From the NCBI GenBank assembly GCA_000436075.1, contig FR884602.1:54896-67765 (forward strand): a stretch of DNA of 12,870 nucleotides. Reading direction: 5' to 3'. The notes beneath the pieces were generated by a model, which did not search any database, had not been told where the DNA came from, and worked only from the letters and a program-made list of their open reading frames with translations. Source of the stretch: Eggerthella sp. CAG:209. Lineage in GTDB: Bacteria > Actinomycetota > Coriobacteriia > Coriobacteriales > Eggerthellaceae. Of this stretch, positions 7,206-12,870 are shown piece after piece (positions within the stretch are counted from its first letter, which is position 1; every line of letters begins with the position of its first letter). The position numbers and the translations under genes were made by a program.

Positions 7206-7283
7206 AAAAAGGCAGCAACTGGGGCCTCCTACTCCGTAAAAGGTAGGACCATCCCCGAAAAGGCGCTACCGCCCGAGGCTGCC
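7206..7283 (-). terminator. Branched RNA-like fold ending in a U run
   Basis: On the minus strand an outer helix (GGCAGC 7283-7278 with GCTGCC 7216-7211) encloses a small hairpin (GGCG / CGCC, 7262-7273) and a longer one (GGGG 7256-7253 with CCCC 7224-7221, plus CCTAC / GTAGG within it). It is followed at once by TTTTT (7210-7206). This is either the terminator of relQ, about 210 bases after its stop, or a terminator element in a long ilvE leader. It overlaps the 3' end of the coding-like remnant. Confidence 0.5.
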
Positions 7284-7480
7284 ACCTTCGCAAAGCCCCA
7301 CGTCAATCCAATCTGCAGGGACTCAACCTGGCAGCCTAGCGCGACCACCCCTGCGGTGTAGATCGACAACAGCATCTCAGCCTGCGGAAACAGCGCGGCG
7401 GGAATCAGCTAACCCCGGCAGGCAGTGCCTCGACCTGCAGGGAAAAGCGCATATACGCCACGCCCTTAGCAAAGCAACGC
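7229..7480 (-). pseudogene. Coding-like remnant split over two frames, unrecognised
   Basis: The minus strand reads as plausible protein in two consecutive frames. The first ends VAYMRFSLQVEALPAGVS at a TGA (7407-7405). The second is open for 59 codons (7408-7232), reads ALFPQAEMLLSIYTAGVVAL and on to SGMVLPFTE, and stops at 7229. The codons have a high share of G or C in third position, like the neighbouring genes. A one-base shift near 7405 would join the two halves. No strong ribosome binding site is seen. It could be a decayed gene, the 3' part of a repeat family, or two chance ORFs. I do not recognise the protein. Confidence 0.3.
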
Positions 7481-7493
7481 TCCAGCCTGTGCG

Positions 7494-8342
7494 CTACTCG
7501 GTTTTCTCACGGACGGCGGTAGCATCGGAGATCGATCGCTGCACTGCGGCCTCGGTTACCGTTTTGGTGCTGGAGGATATAGCGCGCTCGGGCTTTCCCG
7601 ACGCCGCGTCGGCAACGCCAGCAACAACCTTTTCTTGCTCCTCGATCTGAGCGCGACGCCTGCTGGCAGCCTCTTCGACGTCGGACGTTTGCACAGCGTG
7701 CATCAAGATCTGCATACGACGCTCGACGTCTTGGATGATATCGGAGCAGTCTTTCAGCTCGTCGAACATGTCAATGCCTTCAACCTTGGCATCTTGCTTG
7801 TACTTCAACGTATGCTCAAGCGATGCCCAAAAGTCCATCGCTATGGTGCGCAGCTGGATTTCAACAGGCACATATTGTTTCCGGTCAAGGAAATAGACGG
7901 GCACCTTCACAATGATGTGAAGGCTACGGTATCCGTTTGGCTTGGGGTGCGTGATATAGTCCTTCACCTTTACGATCTGCAAATCGTCCTGCAGGGAAAG
8001 AACCTTCAGTAGGGCACTCACATCGTCGATATAGGAAACAATTACGCGCATGCCCGCAATATCCAGGATGTTTTCTTCCATGGATTTCAGAGTTACCGGC
8101 ACACCGTAACGATACAGCTTGTCATACACGCTTTTGGGCGCCTTAATACGCGATTCAATGTGATGGATCGGGTTGCGACTTAAGCGATACTCCAGATCAG
8201 CATCAAGAATCTCGAAACGCGTGCGCATTTCGCGAATAGCAGCCTCGTATTTCTTGAATAGAGGCCTGCTTGCCTGCTCGAACAGCTGGTACTGCTCCGT
8301 TGATTTGGCCAACTGCTTGTCAGGCGCCTTTTCGCTTGCCAT
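7494..8342 (-). CDS. relQ: Small alarmone synthetase, RelQ/YjbM type GTP pyrophosphokinase
   Basis: Transfers pyrophosphate from ATP to GTP or GDP to make (p)ppGpp in the cytoplasm. It consists of a synthetase domain only: no HD hydrolase, TGS or ACT domain is present. Seen in the 282-residue product: HIESRIKAPKSVYDKL (61-76), DIAGMRVIVSY (94-104), KDYITHPKPNGYRSLH (127-142), VEIQLRT (160-166) and AMDFWASLEH (168-177), the standard RelA/SpoT nucleotide- and metal-binding motifs. A coiled-coil-like segment follows (about 195-245), then an Ala/Ser/Thr-rich tail to 282 that is longer than in the roughly 210-residue Firmicute RelQ. The ATG at 8342 has GAAGGG 9 bases upstream. The frame stays open 47 codons further to a TTG at 8483 with no ribosome site, so the start is uncertain. 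It lies directly downstream of glutamine synthetase III. Confidence 0.9.
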   Translation of the reverse strand: MASEKAPDKQLAKSTEQYQLFEQASRPLFKKYEAAIREMRTRFEILDADLEYRLSRNPIHHIESRIKAPKSVYDKLYRYGVPVTLKSMEENILDIAGMRVIVSYIDDVSALLKVLSLQDDLQIVKVKDYITHPKPNGYRSLHIIVKVPVYFLDRKQYVPVEIQLRTIAMDFWASLEHTLKYKQDAKVEGIDMFDELKDCSDIIQDVERRMQILMHAVQTSDVEEAASRRRAQIEEQEKVVAGVADAASGKPERAISSSTKTVTEAAVQRSISDATAVREKTE

Positions 8343-8514
8343 GCTTTTAGACCCTTCGTTGTCGGAAACCGTTTTCGCTCCCATCTTAGCCAGCCATGGC
8401 AAGTCCGAACAGCACTCCACGAAAGATTCTCCGCACATGTCAATTATTGGGAAAGATCGTTGCAGGTTGGTAACGCTCCGCAATTGACAGATCGCAAAAG
8501 CCTAAGCCGCTCTA

Positions 8515-8523
8515 CCCCCCCCC
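8515..8523. repeat. Run of nine C upstream of relQ
   Basis: Nine C in a row (nine G on the coding strand of relQ) lie between the repeat pair and relQ. Homopolymers of this length can slip during replication. It is outside the coding sequence, so an effect would have to be on transcription or RNA folding. Confidence 0.7.
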
Positions 8524-8563
8524 TGGGAATATAGGGACAGGTCCCATTTTCCCGGTTTGGCAT
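8524..8563. repeat. REP/MITE-like palindromic repeat, copy 1
   Basis: A near-palindromic unit with core GGGACAGGTCCC and the tail GTTTGGCAT (8555-8563). Its first 21 bases (8524-8544) are a perfect inverted copy of 8635-8655. Core sequences of this kind (GGGACAGGTCC) occur in short palindromic repeats mobilised by REP-associated tyrosine transposases; that family link is from memory and is not shown here. Confidence 0.65.
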
Positions 8564-8570
8564 AGCGCAC

Positions 8571-8612
8571 AAAGAAAAAGCTCCGCTTGCATGATGCTTA
8601 GCAAGCGGAGCT
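8571..8612 (-). terminator. Strong intrinsic terminator of glutamine synthetase
   Basis: A 12-bp perfect stem (8601-8612 with 8579-8590, AGCTCCGCTTGC / GCAAGCGGAGCT) with a 10-base loop is followed on the minus strand by TTTTTCTTT. It lies about 50 bases after the glnA stop codon and in the centre of the repeat pair. Confidence 0.9.
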
Positions 8613-8624
8613 CTCTTCGCGAAG

Positions 8625-8664
8625 TGGGGAAATAGGACCTGTCCCTATATTCCCAGTTTGGCAT
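8625..8664. repeat. REP/MITE-like palindromic repeat, copy 2
   Basis: Contains the 21-base inverted partner (8635-8655) of copy 1 and the same tail GTTTGGCAT (8656-8664) in direct orientation. The last base of the tail is the last base of the glutamine synthetase stop codon, so the repeat abuts the gene exactly. Confidence 0.65.
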
Positions 8665-10754
8665 TACGCGTAGAAAAGGATGTCGTTATAGGTGGGAACG
8701 GGCCAATAATCGCGCTCTACCACACATTCAAGGGCATCGATCTCGGCACGAAGGGCATCCATAGCAGGAATTACCTCGTTGGCGTAAGCGTTAGCCTGCT
8801 CCTGCGGCGCCTCGATTGCCTCGGCTGCATTGTGAACCTTGATAAGCTCGCGCGTTGCCTTTGCGGCCTTATCGGCACCGGCGATGATGACCTCAAGTAC
8901 GCTTTCGGCCTCAGTCATATCTGCACCAGAGATAGCGGCCTTCACTGTAGTGATATTGCTTGCCAAATCGGCCATGTAGTCGGTGATGGCGGGCAGGTAG
9001 GCACGGCGAACCATGCGGATCATGGTGCGTGCCTCGATGTTCAGAAGCTTATTGTACTTGTCGAGCTTTACCTCGTAACGGCTACGTGCCTCAGGCTCGG
9101 TAAGAACGTTGAATTCGTTAAACAGATCGAGCGACTTCTGGTCTACGAAGCAGGGCAGAGCCTCTGCGGTGTTGCGATGGTTTGCAAGGCCGCGCTTCTC
9201 AGCTTCCTTCTCCCATTCCTCGGAATAGCCATTGCCGTTGAAGATGATGCGCTGGTGGTCAGTGAGCGTCTTCTTGATGTAAGCGATGGCCTTCTTTTCG
9301 AAGTCGGCACCTTCGGCACCTTCAAGCGCATCGGCGAAGCCCTTCAAGCTCTTTGCCATTGCGGTGTTCAGGATCATGTTGCAGTCGGAAAGGTTAACCG
9401 AAGAGCCAGGCATGCGGAATTCGAACTTGTTGCCCGTGAACGCGAAGGGGCTGGTGCGGTTGCGGTCGGTGTTGTCCTTCATGAACTTCGGAAGAACGGC
9501 AACGCCCAAGTCCATTGCGATAGCATCGGCGGAATGGTATTCGTCGCCAGAGATAAGGGCATCTACGATAGCGCCCAGCTCGCTGCCCAAGAAGATGGAG
9601 ATGATAGCCGGAGGTGCCTCGTTTGCACCCAGGCGATGATCGTTGCCAGCAGAGGCAACCGACATGCGCAGCAATTCCTGATATTCATCAACCGATTCGA
9701 TTACGCAGGCAAGGAATACGAGGAAGCGCAGATTATCCATCGGGTCGTCGCCGGGATCAAGCAGGTTAACCTTGTCGTAGGAAAGCGACCAGTTGTTGTG
9801 CTTGCCGGAACCGTTGATGCCCTCGAATGGCTTTTCATGCTGCAGGCAAACCAGGCCATGATGGGATGCATCGAGGCGCATCTTTTCCATCGTGAGCAGG
9901 TTTTCGTCGATTGCGCGGTTCGAGTTGGTGAACAGCGGAGCAAGCTCGTGCTGTGCAGGGGCAACCTCGTTGTGCTTGGTTTTTGCAGAAACGCCCAGCG
10001 CCCACAGGTCGTCATCGACTTCCTTCATGAATTCGTTGACGGTAGGTCGGATGGCGCCGAAGTAATGCTCTTCAAGCTCCTGACCCTTAAGCGGAGCAGC
10101 GCCGAACAGGGTGCGGCCCGTCATGATAAGGTCCTGACGCTTCACGTAATCCTTCTCGGAAATCAGGAAGTACTCCTGCTCTGCACCAACGGTGGGAACC
10201 ACGCGATGGCCATCTTCGCCGAAGAACTTCAAGACGCGCTGAGCCTGTTCGTTAACAGCGCTCATGGAACGGAGAAGCGGTGTTTTCTTATCGAGTGCTT
10301 CACCGGTATAGGAGCAGAATGCGGTAGGGATGCACAGCACTTCATCCTTGATGAATGCAAAGCTGGTAGGATCCCATGCGGTGTAGCCGCGAGCCTCGAA
10401 CGTGGCACGCAAACCGCCAGAGGGGAAACTCGATGCATCGGGCTCACCCTGGATAAGTTCCTTGCCGCTGAAGGTCATGATTGCGGTGCCGTCACCTACG
10501 GGGTTCAGGAAGCTGTCATGCTTTTCGGAGGTGATGCCTGAAAGGGGCTGGAACCAATGCGTGTAATGGGTAGCACCGTGCTCGATAGCCCATTCCTTCA
10601 TGGCGTGAGCAACGACATTCGCAACTTCGATATCGAGAGGCTTACCTTCCTTAATGGTTTTGGTGAGGCTCTTATAGGTTGCGGAGGGAAGGCGTTCCTT
10701 CATGACGTGCTCGTTGAACACCATCGATCCGTAGATTTCAGAAACGTGGGCCAT
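8664..10754 (-). CDS. glnA: Glutamine synthetase type III
   Basis: Makes glutamine from glutamate, ammonia and ATP; the cytoplasmic enzyme of the large type III class (often called glnN), a double-ring dodecamer. The 696 residues fit the class (about 700) and exceed type I (about 450-470). Class signatures: FPSGGLRATFEARGYTAWDP (110-129), GAEQEYFLI (190-198) with metal-binding glutamates, HNEVAPAQHE (261-270), NGSGKHNNWS (314-323), and later HRLGANEAPPAIISIFLG. There is no adenylylation-loop tyrosine context as in type I-beta, so control is probably transcriptional or by small-protein binding. The start at 10754 has AAAAGGAG 5 bases upstream. The gene has its own terminator and a dyad about 50 bases upstream. 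Confidence 0.97.
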   Translation of the reverse strand: MAHVSEIYGSMVFNEHVMKERLPSATYKSLTKTIKEGKPLDIEVANVVAHAMKEWAIEHGATHYTHWFQPLSGITSEKHDSFLNPVGDGTAIMTFSGKELIQGEPDASSFPSGGLRATFEARGYTAWDPTSFAFIKDEVLCIPTAFCSYTGEALDKKTPLLRSMSAVNEQAQRVLKFFGEDGHRVVPTVGAEQEYFLISEKDYVKRQDLIMTGRTLFGAAPLKGQELEEHYFGAIRPTVNEFMKEVDDDLWALGVSAKTKHNEVAPAQHELAPLFTNSNRAIDENLLTMEKMRLDASHHGLVCLQHEKPFEGINGSGKHNNWSLSYDKVNLLDPGDDPMDNLRFLVFLACVIESVDEYQELLRMSVASAGNDHRLGANEAPPAIISIFLGSELGAIVDALISGDEYHSADAIAMDLGVAVLPKFMKDNTDRNRTSPFAFTGNKFEFRMPGSSVNLSDCNMILNTAMAKSLKGFADALEGAEGADFEKKAIAYIKKTLTDHQRIIFNGNGYSEEWEKEAEKRGLANHRNTAEALPCFVDQKSLDLFNEFNVLTEPEARSRYEVKLDKYNKLLNIEARTMIRMVRRAYLPAITDYMADLASNITTVKAAISGADMTEAESVLEVIIAGADKAAKATRELIKVHNAAEAIEAPQEQANAYANEVIPAMDALRAEIDALECVVERDYWPVPTYNDILFYA

Positions 10755-10802
10755 CTTTTCTCCTTTTAGGTATTGACGCTTATGCGACTGCTTAACGGCT
10801 TT

Positions 10803-10822
10803 TGGTTATTTTGCCATAACCA
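10803..10822 (-). promoter_or_regulatory. Perfect dyad upstream of glnA, candidate operator
   Basis: TGGTTAT-N6-ATAACCA is a perfect 7-bp dyad with a 6-base centre, AT-rich, about 50 bases before the glnA start codon. Half-site length and spacing suit a dimeric helix-turn-helix regulator. It differs from the Bacillus GlnR site (TGTNA-N7-TNACA), and I do not assign it to a regulator. Confidence 0.45.
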
Positions 10823-10858
10823 CCGCCGCCTTTTCGGTACCTCTCAACCCTAATCAGC

Positions 10859-10909
10859 ATTTGTTTCGATCAGTTTTCGCTCGCGAAACGGATTTGTTTC
10901 ACTCATCAG
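10859..10909. repeat. Pair of ATTTGTTTC...TCAG repeats
   Basis: ATTTGTTTCGATCAG (10859-10873) and ATTTGTTTCACTCATCAG (10892-10909) share 9 bases at the left and TCAG at the right, 33 bases apart, about three helical turns. They flank a GTTTTCGC / GCGAAAC hairpin. They may be activator sites for glnA, but no match to a known motif is claimed. Confidence 0.35.
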
Positions 10910-11053
10910 AGCATGGTTTTAACGCTATTTTCCACGCAAACGGAAGGTGATAGCGGTAAGCGGTCAAATACTGTCGCGCCTAACTGGTTCGATACGATCT
11001 CAAAAGAGCATCCCGGCCAGCTTACGCCTCAACGAAAACCAGACAGGCACCAC

Positions 11054-11087
11054 AAAAAACGGCCCGAGCGCTACGCTCGAGCCGTTT
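11054..11087 (-). terminator. Intrinsic terminator of the membrane-protein gene
   Basis: Arms 11087-11074 and 11070-11057 pair with one G-U wobble that exists only on the minus strand, loop TAG, and are followed by TTTTTT (11059-11054, partly in the stem). It begins about 34 bases after the stop of the gene ending at 11121. Confidence 0.88.
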
Positions 11088-11120
11088 CACTATCGGTAAA
11101 GTACGTTGTACTTGGTTCGC

Positions 11121-11504
11121 CTAGCCGAATGCGGGGGAAACATATGCAGGGGCTTCCGCCGTGCCCGACAAGCCAGCGATAAGCACATCCAAGCAACCAG
11201 TGTTGATGAGCACAACCAGCAAGAAGGTATTGACTGCAAAGCCTGCCCACACGGCCCATTCTGACTGCTTACGCTGCTCAAAGCTCATCTTAGTAGGAAG
11301 GGCGAGCTTGACGATCATGGCAAAGATTCCGCCAAGCAGGCCGAGTGCAAACCAACGCGCCTTTGCCATAAAGGAAAGAGAATCAGCCAGCTGCGTTTCC
11401 GCAGGCGGATTCGGAGCTGCTGCCTTCTGCTGCAGTCCCTGCTCGCTAGCGTACGAATACGCTACGTTTGCTTTGCTTTGATCATGCTGTCCCTTTTGCA
11501 TCAT
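11121..11504 (-). CDS. Two-helix membrane protein of unknown function
   Basis: Not recognised. The 127-residue product has a polar N-terminal half rich in Q, A, S and P (1-47) with no signal peptide, a hydrophobic helix at about 51-69 (WFALGLLGGIFAMIVKLAL), a short charged loop (KMSFEQRKQSEW, 72-83), a second hydrophobic stretch at about 85-112, and a small-residue C-terminal tail. A helical hairpin with both ends in the cytoplasm is the simplest topology. The frame opens at a GTG (11510), but ATG at 11504 is preferred: AGGGG lies 8 bases upstream, while it is 2 bases from the GTG. It has its own terminator. Three GAACRCGTTY palindromes and a possible 18-codon leader ORF lie upstream, suggesting it is a regulated gene, perhaps by the LysR protein upstream. 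Confidence 0.75.
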   Translation of the reverse strand: MMQKGQHDQSKANVAYSYASEQGLQQKAAAPNPPAETQLADSLSFMAKARWFALGLLGGIFAMIVKLALPTKMSFEQRKQSEWAVWAGFAVNTFLLVVLINTGCLDVLIAGLSGTAEAPAYVSPAFG

Positions 11505-11557
11505 GAACACATCCCCTCGACTGTGCTCAGAAAACGCGATGACGCCGACTCAGGCAT
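11501..11557 (-). CDS. 18-codon ORF overlapping the membrane-protein start
   Basis: ATG at 11557 follows CAGGAG (AGGAG 11563-11567) by 5 bases, encodes MPESASSRFLSTVEGMCS and stops at a TGA that overlaps the next gene's ATG (ATGA). The arrangement allows translational coupling. No similarity to a known leader peptide is claimed, and a chance ORF cannot be excluded. Confidence 0.3.
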   Translation of the reverse strand: MPESASSRFLSTVEGMCS

Positions 11558-11574
11558 TCCTGCTCCTGAACAAC

Positions 11575-11607
11575 GAACACGTTTTAGAACACGTTCTGAA
11601 CGCGTTC
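11575..11607. promoter_or_regulatory. Three phased GAACRCGTTY palindromes
   Basis: GAACACGTTT (11575-11584), GAACACGTTC (11587-11596) and GAACGCGTTC (11598-11607) start 12 and 11 bases apart, close to one helical turn each, in the short gap between the lysR stop and the membrane-protein gene. The third is a perfect palindrome. The same motif occurs twice upstream of lysR. These are probably operators for one regulator acting on both genes. Confidence 0.55.
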
Positions 11608-11611
11608 TATA

Positions 11612-12508
11612 TTAACTCAATAATCGGGGAAAACGGTGGGCACTCATGAAATCGATGAATTCTTGCACGACTTTCGGCTGGCGACCCTCATCGCGGCTAA
11701 CCACATAGGTTTTGTGGAAGTCGATCGGCGCCTCACGCACAGGAATACACACCACATCGTCGAACGCGTTGATCATCAGCGAGTAGCAGAACAGAGCGGT
11801 TTTCGATTCGTTGCCAGCAACCAACGACGAGAGGGTGATCTCGTCATCGTAAGAGAACTGCACATTAAGGTCGTAGCCCTCAATTAAGTCGACGATTTCC
11901 TGGTAAACGGGCGAAGCAGGATCGTAGGAAAGAATTTCTTGCCTCTTCAGTTCCGCCAGCGAAACCTCTTTCTTTTTCGCCAAAGGATGCTTTTTGTTGA
12001 CACCCAAAACCAACGGCTGGGACCAGCAAAGGTTGTAACGCAAGTCGGGCGTGTCCTCTATGCGGCTGGCAAAAGCAACGTCAAGCTGCCCTGTGCGCAA
12101 TCTGCGAAGCAGTTCGCGCGAATAGGCTTGCGTAACCGTGATATGCGGATCGAATGGGCTCTTTTCTCGAAACTCGAACAACGCCTGTGACCAGAACTTG
12201 CCTTGCATGGCATAGATAGTTCCGAGATTGATCGTGGCGTTTTCAGTGCCAAGAGATTCTTCGGCAAGCACACGCGCCCTGTCGAGACTGCGCAGGGCGC
12301 CGGTAACGCAGTCTGAGATATCCCGTCCGATATCGGTAAGCTCAACAGTGGAACGATTGCGCGAAAAAAGCTGCACGCCCCATTCTTCTTCAAGGCGCTT
12401 GATTGCCAATGAAAGCGTTGGCTGTGATATTTCTAGATCTTTTGATGCGCGTGTGTAGTTGAGCACTTCAGCAAGGTGCTCAAAGTAGCGTAAATCTTCA
12501 ACTCTCAT
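11612..12508 (-). CDS. LysR-family transcriptional regulator
   Basis: A 298-residue LysR-type regulator of standard length. Residues 1-60 form the winged helix-turn-helix: LRYFEHLAEVLNYTRASKDLEISQPTLSLAIKRLEEEWGVQLFSR begins at 6, with the recognition helix at QPTLSLAIKRLE (29-40) and the wing at LFSRNRSTVELTDIG. A linker helix runs to about 88, followed by the periplasmic-binding-like effector domain (about 91-293). The ATG at 12508 has AGGAGG 5 bases upstream and gives the family N terminus; the frame is open 20 codons further, to 12568, without support. The effector is not predictable. No metabolic gene is divergent inside the window, so its targets may be itself, the downstream membrane protein, or genes beyond 12870. 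Confidence 0.93.
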   Translation of the reverse strand: MRVEDLRYFEHLAEVLNYTRASKDLEISQPTLSLAIKRLEEEWGVQLFSRNRSTVELTDIGRDISDCVTGALRSLDRARVLAEESLGTENATINLGTIYAMQGKFWSQALFEFREKSPFDPHITVTQAYSRELLRRLRTGQLDVAFASRIEDTPDLRYNLCWSQPLVLGVNKKHPLAKKKEVSLAELKRQEILSYDPASPVYQEIVDLIEGYDLNVQFSYDDEITLSSLVAGNESKTALFCYSLMINAFDDVVCIPVREAPIDFHKTYVVSRDEGRQPKVVQEFIDFMSAHRFPRLLS

Positions 12509-12576
12509 TTCCCCCTCCTCTGCAGAACACGAGCTGCCTGGCATAAACCAAGCTGCGCATTCGTGCATGTAAAACG

Positions 12577-12585
12577 ATCATAACA
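12577..12585 (-). promoter_or_regulatory. Extended -10 element, candidate lysR promoter
   Basis: TGTTATGAT on the minus strand is an extended -10 (TGN + TATGAT), with a predicted start near 12570 and a leader of about 62 bases. The -35 position (CTCTTT) is poor, as expected for an activator-dependent or extended -10 promoter. The two palindromes at 12610-12635 would lie about 40-65 bases upstream of the start. Confidence 0.4.
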
Positions 12586-12609
12586 GCAAAGCCCCATGTA
12601 AAGAGCATC

Positions 12610-12635
12610 GAACACGTTCAATTTGGAACGCGTTT
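12610..12635. promoter_or_regulatory. Two GAACRCGTTY palindromes upstream of lysR
   Basis: GAACACGTTC (12610-12619) and GAACGCGTTT (12626-12635) start 16 bases apart and repeat the motif found three times after lysR. Their position relative to the candidate promoter fits binding by an autoregulating LysR protein, though LysR sites are usually T-N11-A, which this motif only partly resembles. Confidence 0.5.
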
Positions 12636-12870
12636 TCGACGTTAACCATTCGCCGAATGAACGTAATTGGGGAACCAACTTTCCGAAAACCATAGGCCAC
12701 GGCTCGAAAAGGGCAGCTTGCTGCTGCCGACGCGCGCCAATTCGTTTTTCGCATGACCCCCCATTGGGGCGACTTACCCTTTGCGGGATCTATCGCGTTG
12801 CAACGATCGGCGCCTCGCAAAAACAAATATTCCGACATTTTTGCAACTTTTTTTGCGATTAGGGGCTCCT

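Larger units (their letters stand above)
7088..7493. other. 406-base gap between relQ and ilvE
   Basis: From right to left this gap holds a coding-like remnant in two frames (about 7480-7229), a folded element ending in a U run (7283-7206), a weak candidate -10 box TAGAAT (7173-7168, minus strand), and a hairpin in the ilvE leader (CCCAG / CTGGG with inner GCGT / ACGC, 7122-7150). A short dyad CTACT-N7-AGTAG lies just upstream of the candidate -10. No T-box leader signature was found. Confidence 0.6.
10755..11120. other. 366-base gap upstream of glutamine synthetase
   Basis: Holds the dyad at 10803-10822, two related direct repeats at 10859-10909 with a hairpin-forming GTTTTCGC-TC-GCGAAAC between them (10873-10889), and the terminator of the membrane-protein gene (11054-11087). 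Positions 10915-11050 show no gene or structure that I can support. No convincing -35/-10 pair was found for glnA. Confidence 0.6.
12509..12870. other. 362-base region upstream of lysR to the window end
   Basis: Contains the candidate lysR promoter and two GAACRCGTTY sites (12577-12635). Further right are a CCCC-ATT-GGGG hairpin (12759-12769), the palindrome CGTTGCAACG (12797-12806), and an A/T-rich inverted repeat TCGCAAAAA / TTTTTGCGA (12815-12823 with 12850-12858) with an alternative inner pairing to 12838-12844. No ORF with a ribosome site and coding character was found. Confidence 0.55.

Noticed and set aside
7088..7493. T-box leader for ilvE
   Set aside because: No conserved T-box sequence (GGTGGTACCGCG type) was found on the minus strand.
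8658..10541. 627-codon open frame on the plus strand opposite glutamine synthetase
   Set aside because: It lies wholly antisense to a clearly recognised enzyme, shows no family features and has no ribosome site. Long antisense frames arise from the codon bias of the real gene.
10890..10909. Hammerhead-ribozyme-like CTGATGAG...GAAAC on the minus strand
   Set aside because: The two core boxes are one base apart, leaving no stem II, and no flanking stems I and III could be paired.
11575..11607. LexA/SOS box reading of the GAAC...GTTC palindromes
   Set aside because: The Gram-positive SOS box has four bases between GAAC and GTTC; these have two, and no SOS gene is nearby.
12623..12862. 79-codon plus-strand frame at the right end
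   Set aside because: Starts inside the candidate operator region, has no ribosome site, and its composition is not protein-like.

Overview
The window carries ten protein genes of ordinary bacterial type, nine on the minus strand and only rlmH on the plus strand, plus two tiny ORFs that may be real. The gene set suggests a Gram-positive anaerobe: a single-domain small alarmone synthetase, a YerC-type TrpR relative, a lipoprotein solute-binding protein, a type III glutamine synthetase, and strong purine-rich ribosome binding sites (AAAGGA, GGAGG). The mix of moderate GC content and these families fits the Coriobacteriia (Eggerthellaceae or relatives) best, but that placement is an inference from gene content, not from a marker gene.

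Layout from left to right. Positions 1-3050 hold hom (homoserine dehydrogenase) and lysA (diaminopimelate decarboxylase), two branches of the aspartate amino-acid pathway. They lie in the same direction but are separated by a terminator-like structure and a candidate hom promoter. lysA and rlmH diverge from overlapping candidate promoters. Positions 3698-6011 hold an apparent operon read right to left: yerC (TrpR-like regulator), a 20-codon ORF containing a terminator-like hairpin, a stand-alone PTS EIIC-like membrane protein, and an orphan amino-acid-binding lipoprotein. Next come ilvE (branched-chain aminotransferase), a 406-base gap with an RNA-like fold and a coding-like remnant, a RelQ-type (p)ppGpp synthetase, a repeat pair enclosing a strong terminator, and the 696-residue glutamine synthetase III. 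The right end holds a two-helix membrane protein of unknown function and a LysR regulator, both associated with repeats of a GAACRCGTTC palindrome.

Functionally the window is dominated by amino-acid and nitrogen metabolism (Thr/Met, Lys, branched-chain and Gln) with a stringent-response enzyme among them. The parts most worth a second look are the yerC-EIIC-binding protein operon with its embedded micro-ORF and hairpin, the phased palindromes around lysR, the dyad upstream of glutamine synthetase, and the coding-like remnant between relQ and ilvE. No RNA genes, CRISPR array, insertion sequence or prophage gene was seen.
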